Below are positions 19,605-28,626 of a stretch of 64,000 bases of DNA, in pieces. This stretch comes from Carboxylicivirga litoralis. GTDB taxonomy: Bacteria; Bacteroidota; Bacteroidia; Bacteroidales; Marinilabiliaceae. A model generated the notes under the pieces. That model worked only from the letters and a program-made list of their open reading frames with translations, had not been told where the DNA came from and did no database searches. The DNA lies in NCBI RefSeq assembly GCF_025499605.1, contig NZ_JAFMVC010000015.1, positions 1 to 64,000 on the forward strand. The letters are read 5' to 3'. A program made the translations under genes and the position numbers. Each line of letters begins with the position of its first letter. Positions within the stretch are counted from its first letter, which is position 1.

Positions 19605-20429
19605 CTAGCTTAATGAGTAACGCTTGAATTCAACAGCTTTCAAACCTTTGCTAGCACCGTCAAGGTACTGCTTAATAGTCATTTTGTTGTCTTTCACAAA
19701 CGCTTGCTCCATCAAAGTGCTTTCTTTGAAGAATTTGTTTAAGCGACCCATAGCAATCTTTTCCAACATTGCTTCTGGTTTGCCTTCCTCGCGAGCTTTT
19801 TCTTTACCAATTTCAAGCTCTTTTTCTTTGATGTCAGCAGGTACGCTATCAGCGTCAACAGCCACAGGAGCCATAGCCGCAGTTTGCATAGCTACGTCTT
19901 TAGCAACTTGCTCATCAATACCTTCCTGGTTGAAACCAACCAAAGTAGCTAATTTGTTACCAGCGTGGATGTAAGCAATAACTGAATCAGAAGAAATAGT
20001 TTCGTAAGCAGCTAAATCAAGCTTCTCACCAATTACACCACTCTGCTCAGCAACTACTTCAGATACTGGACGACCGTTTAATTCTAACGCTTTTAAAGCT
20101 TCTAAGTCAGCTGGATTTTCAGCAACAGCTAAATCAAGAATTGACATTGCGAAGTCAACATAGCTTTCGTTTTTAGCAACGAAGTCAGTCTCGCAGTTTA
20201 ATACGATTAACGCACCTCTTTTCTTGTCAGCAGTCACTTTAGCTAAAACAACACCTTCAGTTGCTTCGCGGTCGGCACGCTTGTTAGCAATAGCCTGACC
20301 TTTTTTACGGATGATATCAACCGCTTTATCGAAATCGCCTTCAGCTTCTGTTAGAGCCTTTTTACAATCCATCATACCGGCACCGGTACTTTTTCTTAGT
20401 TTGCTTACGTCAGCAGCAGTAATAGCCAT
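19605..20429 (-). CDS. tsf: translation elongation factor Ts
   Basis: 274 residues, normal length. The N-terminal UBA-like region has VSKLRKSTGAGMMDCKKALTEA, and the core has the TDFVAKN motif that touches EF-Tu. EF-Ts reloads EF-Tu with GTP in the cytoplasm. It follows rpsB by 39 bases, the standard bacterial rpsB-tsf pair, and is the last gene before a strong terminator. Confidence 0.97.
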   Translation of the reverse strand: MAITAADVSKLRKSTGAGMMDCKKALTEAEGDFDKAVDIIRKKGQAIANKRADREATEGVVLAKVTADKKRGALIVLNCETDFVAKNESYVDFAMSILDLAVAENPADLEALKALELNGRPVSEVVAEQSGVIGEKLDLAAYETISSDSVIAYIHAGNKLATLVGFNQEGIDEQVAKDVAMQTAAMAPVAVDADSVPADIKEKELEIGKEKAREEGKPEAMLEKIAMGRLNKFFKESTLMEQAFVKDNKMTIKQYLDGASKGLKAVEFKRYSLS

Positions 20430-20468
20430 GATATATTTTTTTAAAGTTGTTAGACAAAAATAATCGAA

Positions 20469-21302
20469 TTACTCTTTTGAAGCTTCTTCAGATGAAGTTT
20501 CTTCTGCTGGCTTCTCAGCTGCAGGAGCTTCTTTTTTAGCTGCTTCCTTTGCAGGCTCAGCTTTTTTAGCGCGAGCTTTCTTTTCTTTCGATCCTTCGTT
20601 GTCCTTCTCTACTTTGCGCTCGTTTAATCCTTCCTGAATCGCTTTCGTCATCACCTCAGTAATCAACTCGATAGACTTAGTAGCGTCATCGTTAGCTGGA
20701 ATTACATAGTCGATGTTTGATGGATCAGAGTTAGTATCAACGATACCAAACACGGGAATGTTCAAACGGATAGCTTCTTTAACAGCAATGTGTTCTTTCA
20801 TTACGTCAATAACGAACATGGCTGCAGGAAGACGAGTTAAGTCAGCAATAGAACCTAAAGTCTTGTCAAGCTTTGCACGCTGACGAGTAATTTGAAGACG
20901 CTCACGCTTTGATAAGTTTTTCCACTGGCTTGGGTCAGCCATCATCTTATCAATAGAAGTCATCTTCTTCACCGCTTTACGAATAGTGGGGAAGTTGGTT
21001 AACATACCACCTGGCCAACGCTCAGTTACATAAGGCATGTTGACACCACCAACTTTGTCAGCGATGATTTCTTTAGCTTGCTTCTTAGTGGCTACGAACA
21101 ACACTTTCCGACCCGATTTTGCAACCTGTTTAAGTGCAGCAGCAGCTTCGTCAATCTTCACAGCAGTTTTGTGAAGGTCTAAAATGTGGATTCCATTGCG
21201 CTCCATGAAAATGTATGGCGCCATGGCTGGGTTCCACTTTCTTTTCAGGTGACCAAAATGTACACCTGCTTCCAATAATTCCTCGAAATTAACTCTTGGC
21301 AT
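20469..21302 (-). CDS. rpsB: 30S ribosomal protein S2 with charged C-terminal tail
   Basis: 277 residues. The S2 core opens with VNFEELLEAGVHFGHLKRKWNPAMAPYIF and contains the WPGGMLTNF and GIVDTNSDP motifs. After about residue 225 there is a 50-residue low-complexity tail rich in Lys, Ala and Glu (KKARAKKAEPAKEAAKKEAP and on). S2 is usually about 230-260 residues, and such tails are seen in some Bacteroidota. It is third in the rplM-rpsI-rpsB-tsf operon. Confidence 0.97.
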   Translation of the reverse strand: MPRVNFEELLEAGVHFGHLKRKWNPAMAPYIFMERNGIHILDLHKTAVKIDEAAAALKQVAKSGRKVLFVATKKQAKEIIADKVGGVNMPYVTERWPGGMLTNFPTIRKAVKKMTSIDKMMADPSQWKNLSKRERLQITRQRAKLDKTLGSIADLTRLPAAMFVIDVMKEHIAVKEAIRLNIPVFGIVDTNSDPSNIDYVIPANDDATKSIELITEVMTKAIQEGLNERKVEKDNEGSKEKKARAKKAEPAKEAAKKEAPAAEKPAEETSSEEASKE

Positions 21303-21413
21303 TTTAATTTTTTTAAAGTTGTTTACTTTCTGTTTAAACCAATCTTCAAGTAGTTCCCCAATAATAAGTTGAGAAGTCTTAAAGATTTAGATACTAAACA
21401 CACCTGATAAATA

Positions 21414-21800
21414 TTAACGTTTAGAGAACTGGAATCTCTTACGTGCTTTAGGACGACCTGGCTTCTTACGTTCAACAACACGTGAGTCACGCGTCATGAA
21501 ACCTTCAGCCTTAAGAGCCGGCTTGCTTTCAGCATCAATTTTTACAAGTGCACGGGCAATAGCTAAGCGAACTGCTTCAGCCTGTCCCTTGAAACCACCA
21601 CCATAAAGGTTTACTTTAATGTCGTAGTTGTCAGCAACACCAATGGTGTTTAAAGGTTGTTTTACAATGTATTGTAATGTAGCAGCTGGGAAATACTGCG
21701 CTAATTCGCGCTTGTTAATGGTAATGTTACCACTTCCTTCGCTCAGGTAAATACGAGCAACTGCTTCTTTTCTTCTACCAATAGCATTAATTACTTCCAT
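21414..21800 (-). CDS. rpsI: 30S ribosomal protein S9
   Basis: 128 residues. It starts with EVINAIGRRKEAVARIYL, contains GGGFKGQAEAVRLAIARAL and ends in the conserved basic tail GRPKARKRFQFSKR that reaches the P-site tRNA. The start is 5 bases after the rplM stop. A 111-base spacer separates it from rpsB and holds no clear terminator. Confidence 0.97.
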   Translation of the reverse strand: MEVINAIGRRKEAVARIYLSEGSGNITINKRELAQYFPAATLQYIVKQPLNTIGVADNYDIKVNLYGGGFKGQAEAVRLAIARALVKIDAESKPALKAEGFMTRDSRVVERKKPGRPKARKRFQFSKR

Positions 21801-21805
21801 AATAA

Positions 21806-22261
21806 TTATTTAATGGCGTTAATATCAATTACTTTAGGTTGTTGAGCTTCGTGCTGGTGTTCAGTTCCAGTATAAACATATAAGTTTCTGAAAAGCTGAC
21901 GTCCAAGACGGTTTTTAGGTAACATACCTTTGATAGCTCTTTCAACTAATCTCTCCGGCTTTTTAGCGAACATTTCCGCTGGAGTCACGTCGCGACGTCC
22001 TCCTGGGTACCCACTATGGTAGAAAAATAAACGCTGGTCCCACTTGTTTCCGGTCATTTTAATTTTGTCTGCGTTTAAGATAATCACGTTATCTCCGCAA
22101 TCCACGTGAGGTGTATAATTTGGCTTATACTTACCTCTAAGTAGTTTAGCAACTTTTGTAGCCAAACGACCTAATACCATATCAGCAGCATCTACCACAA
22201 CCCACTCTTTGTTGGCAGTCGCTTTGTTGGCTGAAATCGTTTTGTAACTTAACGTATCCAC
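21806..22261 (-). CDS. rplM: 50S ribosomal protein L13
   Basis: 151 residues. Motifs include WVVVDAADMVLGRLATKVAKLLRGK, HVDCGDNVIILNADKI and AIKGMLPKNRLGRQLFRNLYVY. First gene of the rplM-rpsI-rpsB-tsf operon, preceded by a long untranslated stretch. Confidence 0.97.
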   Translation of the reverse strand: MDTLSYKTISANKATANKEWVVVDAADMVLGRLATKVAKLLRGKYKPNYTPHVDCGDNVIILNADKIKMTGNKWDQRLFFYHSGYPGGRRDVTPAEMFAKKPERLVERAIKGMLPKNRLGRQLFRNLYVYTGTEHQHEAQQPKVIDINAIK

Positions 22262-22406
22262 AGTCTTCCTTTTTAAAATTCGACTTATTAATTAACAGTT
22301 TGCAAAGGCAAAAAACATCCACTTCTTAATAATTAGGTCCCACCCCAACTACCTTGAAACAGACGCATATACCTTTCGGCTCGGATAATAATCGGCCGCA
22401 AAATTA
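22262..22406 (-). promoter_or_regulatory. candidate promoter and long leader of the L13 operon
   Basis: On the minus strand TAATTTTG (22406-22399) matches TAnnTTTG; the expected -33 TTG is poor. A transcript from it would carry a leader of about 130 bases before rplM. L13 operons in other phyla are autoregulated through leaders, but I could not settle a fold here. Confidence 0.4.
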
Positions 22407-22507
22407 CTGCTTTTATTTTTATTGTGCTAATTATTTGATTAAAAAAGCGATGAAGTTTGTCAGAATCAAATAATTCTTTGAAATTATAAAAGGTAAACTG
22501 AAGAAGA

Positions 22508-22987
22508 ATGGAATCTGAAAACAAACATAAAGAATTTATGAAAGAGGCCATCAGGCTATCGTGTGAAAATATTAAAACAGGTGGCGGCCCTTTCGGTGCA
22601 GTAGTAGTGCGAAATAATGAAATAATAGCAAGGGGTGTTAATCGAGTTACCCGAGATAATGACCCAACAGCTCATGCAGAGGTGAATGCTATTCGTGAAG
22701 CGGCGAAGGCTTTAAATAGTTTTAATTTATCAGGTTGTGTTATTTATTCGTCGTGTGAGCCATGTCCTATGTGTCTGGCAGCTATTTACTGGGCCAGGAT
22801 TAGTCGTATCTATTATGGCAATACTAAACAGGATGCTGCCAGAATAAATTTCGATGATGCCTTTTTCTATGATGAACTAATGAGCCAACCACAAGATAGG
22901 AACGTTATAGCAACTCCGCTGTTGTCTGAAGAAGCACAAAAAGCATTTGTAATGTGGATGGATTATGATGACAGAACGATCTACTAA
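22508..22987 (+). CDS. guaD: guanine deaminase, cytidine-deaminase fold
   Basis: 159 residues, matching the small Bacillus GuaD type in length and pattern. Zinc motifs are HAEVNAIREA (His and catalytic Glu) and SCEPCPMCLAAIYWAR (two Cys). NDPTAHAEV and the C-terminal FDDAFFYDEL stretch favour guanine deaminase over the tRNA adenosine deaminase TadA. It converts guanine to xanthine in the cytoplasm. The gene overlaps the next gene by 23 bases. Confidence 0.85.
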   Translation: MESENKHKEFMKEAIRLSCENIKTGGGPFGAVVVRNNEIIARGVNRVTRDNDPTAHAEVNAIREAAKALNSFNLSGCVIYSSCEPCPMCLAAIYWARISRIYYGNTKQDAARINFDDAFFYDELMSQPQDRNVIATPLLSEEAQKAFVMWMDYDDRTIY

Positions 22988-23504
22988 GCGCTTAGCTCAA
23001 TCATTTTACACACGCGATGTTTTAACGGTAGCTCCCGAGCTACTTGGGAAAGTGCTTGTGCGACAACATGAGAACGGTATCAGGCGAAAATATGTAATAT
23101 CAGAGGTAGAGGCATATCGTGGGGAAGAGGATGTTGCTTGCCATGCCCATAAAGGACGAACGCCTCGTACAGAAATAATGTATCATTCAGGAGGCAATGT
23201 GTATGTATACCTTATATATGGAATGTATTGGCTGTTGAACTTTGTTGCAGGAGAAAAGGATAATCCGCAAGCTGTATTAATTCGTGGTGTCAAAGAAGTT
23301 GAAGGTCCTGGCAGGCTAGGGCGCGAATTACAATTGGATAAAAGCTTTTACGGCGAATCACTGATTAATTCAAATCGTATTTGGGTTGAAGAAAACCGTA
23401 ATCACCCCATATATGAGTATGCAACGACTCCAAGAATTGGTATTGAGTACGCGTCTGATGAATGGCTATTGAAAGAATGGCGTTTTATCCTTAAAGAGCC
23501 TTAA
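22965..23504 (+). CDS. DNA-3-methyladenine glycosylase (AAG/MPG family)
   Basis: 179 residues. It shows EVEAYRGEEDVACHAHKGRTPRTEIMY (the catalytic Glu lies in the EVEAY segment) and the GGNVYVYLIYGMYWLLNFV core typical of alkyladenine glycosylases. It removes alkylated and deaminated purines, including hypoxanthine, from DNA. Its ATG lies inside the end of guaD (23-base overlap), so translation is probably coupled. It converges, with a 4-base overlap, on the outer-membrane protein gene. Confidence 0.92.
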   Translation: MMTERSTKRLAQSFYTRDVLTVAPELLGKVLVRQHENGIRRKYVISEVEAYRGEEDVACHAHKGRTPRTEIMYHSGGNVYVYLIYGMYWLLNFVAGEKDNPQAVLIRGVKEVEGPGRLGRELQLDKSFYGESLINSNRIWVEENRNHPIYEYATTPRIGIEYASDEWLLKEWRFILKEP

Positions 23505-24631
23505 TCGAATTTGACCTTCGAGATAAAGAAGTTGGGCGTAAACACTAAGTTGATACCATATGAATAATCAAACTGGCTGGCAGGAACATCGTAATAAGTT
23601 TCTACCATAGCGCTAAATTTAATTTGTTTCATAAAGGTTCGTGCAAAGCTTAATTTAGCCGTTACTAAATTACGGTCTGGCGAATAATATCCTTCCTTGT
23701 AATTGGAAGTTGACTGGAATAGTGAACTACCTTTAGGCGACAGGAAGTTATGAGCTTTCCAATAACCAGCCATGAATGTGCCGTACTTATAATTAACTTC
23801 AGCAACAGGATATATGGCATCGCCGTATGTAAAGTCCCAGCCCGATTGGCCTGTTAAATCGTGATAAGTTGCAAAATAGGTGGCAAAACCAATGTCTTTT
23901 ATAAAGCCGTCGCCAACTTTGTAGTCTAATTTTAGTCCGGTTACCAGGTTGGCCAGCGATTGCATCCTTTCTGAATAGTTGCTGATTTGACCGCCCAAAT
24001 GAGTGGCGACCATCTGGCTGGGGATAGATACTTGAAAATCACTTTCGGTTTTTGTAAACGAATATTCGGTGCTCAATCCTGCTGTGAACTTTTCGGGTTT
24101 GTCATCGCCTAGGAAGATAAATTGCTCCCAGTCGACCCAGGCATCAAGCCAAAGCTTATTGGCTGTGTATATAAATTGAAAGCCGTTTTCGATGGGACGT
24201 GTGTATTGGTTTTCAGGATTAAATATTGGTTCAATAAGTTTGTGGTGAACATCGCCTTGAAGACCTCCCATAATAAGGTCGAGCTTGTCCGTTAATTTCG
24301 TATGAATCGAAAAAGTAGGCAATACTTCGGTAAATTCATTCATGCCGCTAAACTGAATCACATGAATTCCGGCCTTAACCCTTAATCGTGAACCGGCATA
24401 ATAAACTAACGAGGGTTGTGCAGTGTAACCCATCATGGTGAAGCCTTCTATGTAATCACCAAAGTACTCGTTGTTTTTAACGAAGTTGTTGTTTTCAAGT
24501 CTGAAATACAAGTTGTTCTCGGCATTCTCTTTGAATTCCGGATAATAATATCTCCAGGTTTGATCTACCTGAGCTTGTAAATTATTCCACCACAATGCTA
24601 TACAGCAAAGCACAATGATCCCACGCAACAT
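23501..24631 (-). CDS. predicted outer-membrane beta-barrel protein
   Basis: 376 residues, function unknown. A signal peptide ends about residue 20 (LQAQ). The rest alternates polar and aromatic residues in strand-length runs (YFRLENNNFVKNNEYFG, LVTAKLSFARTFMKQIKFSAMVETYYDVP) and ends YGINLVFTPNFFISKVKFD, typical of a barrel. It probably sits in the outer membrane. It is single, with a 119-base gap to the LytTR gene. Confidence 0.65.
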   Translation of the reverse strand: MLRGIIVLCCIALWWNNLQAQVDQTWRYYYPEFKENAENNLYFRLENNNFVKNNEYFGDYIEGFTMMGYTAQPSLVYYAGSRLRVKAGIHVIQFSGMNEFTEVLPTFSIHTKLTDKLDLIMGGLQGDVHHKLIEPIFNPENQYTRPIENGFQFIYTANKLWLDAWVDWEQFIFLGDDKPEKFTAGLSTEYSFTKTESDFQVSIPSQMVATHLGGQISNYSERMQSLANLVTGLKLDYKVGDGFIKDIGFATYFATYHDLTGQSGWDFTYGDAIYPVAEVNYKYGTFMAGYWKAHNFLSPKGSSLFQSTSNYKEGYYSPDRNLVTAKLSFARTFMKQIKFSAMVETYYDVPASQFDYSYGINLVFTPNFFISKVKFD

Positions 24632-24750
24632 TCTAACATCCTTAATTATTGATTTCCCAAATTTTAAACACTCAGTAACTATTACTTATTAAAGCTGAAA
24701 AAGTTATAGTTATGGTGGATTTTTTTCAGAGAGGATGTTATTTAGAACGC

Positions 24751-25506
24751 TTATGCGTATTCTTTATTGTGTTCGAGCAGCTCTGTTAGCTGATGGAAAC
24801 GGCGGTTTTCATAAATGACTTCATCGCCGGTGCGCATTTTGAGTCGTTGGACATCGGATTTGAGTTCCGTCACATGGTTGAGGTTGATCAGATAATGGGG
24901 ATGGCATCTGAAGAAGGTAAAATCAGACAACATGGCTTCGTAGCGTCGTAATGGTTTAGTAACGAAGAAGTAACTGTTGTCGAGCATGTAAAAGTTGGCT
25001 CCGCCCTGAATGGCCTTGCCCCAGGCTATTTCATCCACGTTGCAGGCTCTAAGTTTGTCTCGTCCCTGTAATATAATTTGATTTTGGTTTTGCTCGACGT
25101 TATTAAAGAGGGTTTCTATTTTAAGTTGGTAATTATCATCCTGCAGTTGATCAATGGCTTTGTCAATAGCAACCACCATGTCATTAATATCAAAGGGCTT
25201 AAAAACAAAATCAACAGCGGCGTATTGAACGGCTTTTATCACATATTCGTGATAGGCCGACATAAAGACGATTTTGAAATTTTGCTCACGGCATTGTCTG
25301 ATGACATCAAATGAAGTACCATCAGTTAAATGAATATCCATTAACAGTAGATCGGGTTGGTGGAATCTTATTTTATCAACAGATTCATTAACCCGGGAAG
25401 CTGTATCAACAATTGTTATCTCAGGGAAGTGTTTTTCAATGATCTTGCTAACCGCCAGAATGTTGAAATTATCATCTTCGATTATTATTGCATTTATCTT
25501 TTTCAT
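24751..25506 (-). CDS. LytTR-family response regulator
   Basis: 251 residues. The receiver at about 1-120 has IIEDDNFN, LLMDIHLTDGTSFD (acceptor Asp in MDIHL) and VFKPFDIND. The LytTR DNA-binding domain at about 145-245 has FFRCHPHYLINLNHVTELKS. It accepts phosphate from the kinase encoded just upstream and controls promoters; targets are unknown. Its ATG overlaps the kinase stop by 4 bases (ATGA), a clear sign of coupled translation. Confidence 0.93.
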   Translation of the reverse strand: MKKINAIIIEDDNFNILAVSKIIEKHFPEITIVDTASRVNESVDKIRFHQPDLLLMDIHLTDGTSFDVIRQCREQNFKIVFMSAYHEYVIKAVQYAAVDFVFKPFDINDMVVAIDKAIDQLQDDNYQLKIETLFNNVEQNQNQIILQGRDKLRACNVDEIAWGKAIQGGANFYMLDNSYFFVTKPLRRYEAMLSDFTFFRCHPHYLINLNHVTELKSDVQRLKMRTGDEVIYENRRFHQLTELLEHNKEYA

Positions 25507-27446
25507 CGCAGGGTAGATTTGGGCGTTTCTTGCATGGTTAAAGGTAGAATGAGGCGGGCAATGGTTCCTCTTTCAAATGGGTCTTTTCGTTTTTTGTCAA
25601 AAACCTCCAGGTGAGTTCGTTTATTAGTGTCCTTGCTGAGGATGTTTAAGCGTTCCTGGGTTATTTTAATGGCCATCGATTCATGCTTCTTTTCACTATT
25701 ACTAAGCTGATCGTGATAGTCAATGCCGAGTCCGTTGTCTTCAACTTCAAGCGCCATTTCGTCACCATTTTTTAGTATTCTGATGATTAGGTTTCCACCT
25801 TCACCAAGTGGTTTAAGTCCATGTTCAATGGCATTTTCAACAAAGGGTTGAATAAGCATAGGTGGAATAACAACTTTATTATTCTTTATTTCTTCACTTT
25901 GAATTATTTCGTATGAAAATGGTGGCGAAAAACGTAGTTGCTGAATTTTAAGATAGTATTGCAGCATCTCAATTTCTTCATGAATGGGAATAAACTCATA
26001 ATTACTACTTCTTAATACGTGGCGCATTAATTTGGAAAAGTGCGCTAAAAAACGACTTGATTTATCCATGTCATTTTCCAAAATAAAAACCTGTATGGCA
26101 CTTAAAGCATTAAAAATAAAGTGCGGATTCATCTGTGAGCGGAGCAATCGTTGCTGAAAACGCAGGTTTTTAAAACGACTTCTTAATCTTCCCTGGATAA
26201 TAATAAGTACAACAATCATTATTAATACGATAGCCAATACAACAACTGTGGCCAGAAGCGAACGTTGCTTCGATAAGAGTGTTTTTTGTAATAAAGCTTC
26301 TTTATTTAACTCGTCAATCTGCAGTTTTTGTAAGGTGTTATTGTATTTGGCCTCAATAGACGCCATATGGAAAATATTCTTCTCATTTAGTATGCTGTCT
26401 TTGAATGCGGTTGCCAGTTTATAATACTCAAGAGATCGACTGTAAAACTGTTTTTGTTCATAGGCTTCGGAAAGTAATGCGGCTGCTTCTTCAGCCGTGT
26501 ATTTTGAACCGATTTCCATGGCTGTGTTGAGACCTTTATCAAGGAACACAATCGCCTGATCTGGTAGGTTGTCGTTCAGATAGGTTTTTCCAATCTGTGT
26601 GTAGCTGACAGAAGTAAGCATGCGATCTTCTATCTCAAGATTAATCTCCAGTGCTTTCAGCAGGTAATCTAAAGCCAGCCGGTTTTGTTGTTTTTCAATG
26701 TAAGCGCTTCCTATGCTATTGTAGCAAATCGATTGGCCAACACGACTATTGATTTGTGTATTATACTCCAGGGATCTGAAATAATAATGCATGGCCGAAT
26801 CCAGCTGATTGAGCTTTAAAAAAGCTTCACCAATGTTATTGGTATTGATGGCCATGCCTAAGGTATTATTCATCTGCTTCGAAATCAGGAGTCCACGTCG
26901 GAAGTATTCAATGGCCGAGTGGTAGCGTTCCATAGCAATGCTTACATTGCCCATGCCATTGATGGCCTTACTTAAGCTTAGCGAGTCATTGATTTCTTCT
27001 GCCAGTTGCAGTGCTTTCATGTGCATGTCAAGCGCTTGTGGGTTTTCGTCGATGCGACGATAGATGACGCCAATCTGGTTATAGGCATTGGTTCTGAATT
27101 GTTTGTTTTGTGATTCTTCAGCAATTTGAAGTGCTTTTTGTAGCATCATCATGGCTTCAGCATAATACGATTTGTTTCTGAGGCGTTGACCAACAAGTGT
27201 ATAGATGTAAAATAACTGGCCAGCGTTATTGCTCTTAATGGCCATGTCTTCAGCTTCTTTTAAGTAATTGTCAAATGGGAGAGCGTTATTGTCGTACGTT
27301 TCTTTCGATTGAATAATGAGCTGGTCAATCATTAGTGAGTCCTCACTACTAATGCTTGTGTTGATAGTAGAATTTGGTTCTTGCTCCTGCTTTTTACAGC
27401 TAAATAACGAGACACTAACGATTGCTATGATAATGAATTTATTCAC
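25503..27446 (-). CDS. TPR-containing LytS/YehU-type sensor histidine kinase lipoprotein
   Basis: 647 residues. It begins with a lipobox-like signal (VSLFSCKK, Cys17), then about six tetratricopeptide repeats at about 60-350 in the periplasm, a coiled stretch, one TM helix at about 398-418, the His-kinase motif SQMNPHFIFNALSAI with His442, and a HATPase with PPMLIQPFVENAIEHGLKP and VEDNGLGI. It phosphorylates the LytTR regulator encoded in the overlapping downstream gene. The TPRs probably sense a periplasmic protein or peptide; the signal is unknown. Confidence 0.9.
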   Translation of the reverse strand: MNKFIIIAIVSVSLFSCKKQEQEPNSTINTSISSEDSLMIDQLIIQSKETYDNNALPFDNYLKEAEDMAIKSNNAGQLFYIYTLVGQRLRNKSYYAEAMMMLQKALQIAEESQNKQFRTNAYNQIGVIYRRIDENPQALDMHMKALQLAEEINDSLSLSKAINGMGNVSIAMERYHSAIEYFRRGLLISKQMNNTLGMAINTNNIGEAFLKLNQLDSAMHYYFRSLEYNTQINSRVGQSICYNSIGSAYIEKQQNRLALDYLLKALEINLEIEDRMLTSVSYTQIGKTYLNDNLPDQAIVFLDKGLNTAMEIGSKYTAEEAAALLSEAYEQKQFYSRSLEYYKLATAFKDSILNEKNIFHMASIEAKYNNTLQKLQIDELNKEALLQKTLLSKQRSLLATVVVLAIVLIMIVVLIIIQGRLRSRFKNLRFQQRLLRSQMNPHFIFNALSAIQVFILENDMDKSSRFLAHFSKLMRHVLRSSNYEFIPIHEEIEMLQYYLKIQQLRFSPPFSYEIIQSEEIKNNKVVIPPMLIQPFVENAIEHGLKPLGEGGNLIIRILKNGDEMALEVEDNGLGIDYHDQLSNSEKKHESMAIKITQERLNILSKDTNKRTHLEVFDKKRKDPFERGTIARLILPLTMQETPKSTLR

Positions 27447-27569
27447 TTACTTTCCTTGGTAATACTTTAAAATGTTGTCTGTTGGATGAATTCAAATACA
27501 AATTATGAAAATTTAAAGTGCCATAAATAATAATACTCCAGAAAGTTATTAACCGAGTTATTAACAGTT

Positions 27570-27602
27570 TTGGTGTGAGTGTGGGGTAAAAATTTATCTT
27601 TG
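27570..27602 (+). promoter_or_regulatory. candidate promoter for dusB
   Basis: TATCTTTG at 27595-27602 matches TAnnTTTG. A TTG at 27570-27572 lies 22 bases upstream, a little farther than the usual 19. The GTG start of dusB is 25 bases beyond the box. Confidence 0.55.
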
Positions 27603-27627
27603 CACCAAATTTGCAAAAGGATATTCA

Positions 27628-28626
27628 GTGAAGATTGGACAGCTTGATTTAGGAGAGAAGCCCTTGTTGTTGGCTCCCATGGAAGATGTGACAGATCCGT
27701 CGTTTCGGGTGTTTTGTAAAGAACAGGGAGCCGATATGATGTATACCGAATTTGTTTCCGCTGATGCTTTAGTTCGAAATGTTAATCGTTCGCTACGCAA
27801 GTTGGAACTGGTTAATGAGGAACGACCTGTGGGGATTCAGATTTACGGTAAAGATGTGGATAAAATGGTAGCGGCAGCAGAGATGGCTGCTGAATCAAAT
27901 CCTGATGTAATCGATTTGAACTTTGGGTGCCCGGTGAAGAAAATCGCAGGGAAAGGCAGCGGATCTGGTTTGTTATTAGATATTCCTAAAATGCTGGACA
28001 TTACAAAAGCCGTGGTGAAAGCGGTTGATGTGCCGGTGACTGCTAAAACGCGATTGGGATGGGACAGTGATTCGCTGGTGATTGAAACGGTTGCAGAGCA
28101 ATTGCAGGATGCCGGTGTTCAGGCACTTTGTATTCATGGACGAACGCGTGAACAGATGTACAATGGCACTGCCGATTGGACTTTAATTGGAAAAGTAAAA
28201 GAAAATCCGCGAATGACCATTCCCATTATCGGTAACGGCGATGTAGATAGTCCTGAAAAAGCCAGGTTCTTTCTTGATAATTATGGGGTTGATGCTTTAA
28301 TGGTTGGGAGAGCATCTATCGGCAGGCCTTGGATATTTAGAGAAATCAAGCATTATCTGCACACAGGGGAGTTGTTACCTCCATTGACAGTAAAACAACA
28401 AGCTGAGCTGATGGATGATATTGTCAGGAAATCGTGCCAAATGATTGGTGAGCGACGCGGTATTTTGCATGCGCGTCGTCATTTGGCCATTCCTTTTAAA
28501 AATCTGCCAGGTATCAGGCCGTTGCGTATTCAGCTGCTGCGCGAAAAAACGGTAACTGGTATTTCTGATGCATTAAAACTGATAGGCAATAAATACGAGC
28601 ATTATCCAATATCAGAAGCCGAATAG
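27628..28626 (+). CDS. dusB: tRNA-dihydrouridine synthase B
   Basis: 332 residues from a GTG start. It is an FMN TIM barrel with LAPMEDVTDPSFR, the catalytic Cys101 in DLNFGCPVKKIAGKGSG, CIHGRTREQMY and IGNGDVDSPEKA, then a C-terminal helical domain. The length and the SGSGLLLD block fit DusB. It reduces uridine in the tRNA D loop using NADPH. Its 3' end overlaps the convergent permease gene by 25 bases. Confidence 0.92.
   Translation: MKIGQLDLGEKPLLLAPMEDVTDPSFRVFCKEQGADMMYTEFVSADALVRNVNRSLRKLELVNEERPVGIQIYGKDVDKMVAAAEMAAESNPDVIDLNFGCPVKKIAGKGSGSGLLLDIPKMLDITKAVVKAVDVPVTAKTRLGWDSDSLVIETVAEQLQDAGVQALCIHGRTREQMYNGTADWTLIGKVKENPRMTIPIIGNGDVDSPEKARFFLDNYGVDALMVGRASIGRPWIFREIKHYLHTGELLPPLTVKQQAELMDDIVRKSCQMIGERRGILHARRHLAIPFKNLPGIRPLRIQLLREKTVTGISDALKLIGNKYEHYPISEAE

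Noticed and set aside
24634-24740. TAACATCCT and AGGATGTTA inverted repeat in the gap before the barrel protein gene
   Set aside because: The 9-base arms are about 90 bases apart with no supporting structure or repeat elsewhere.
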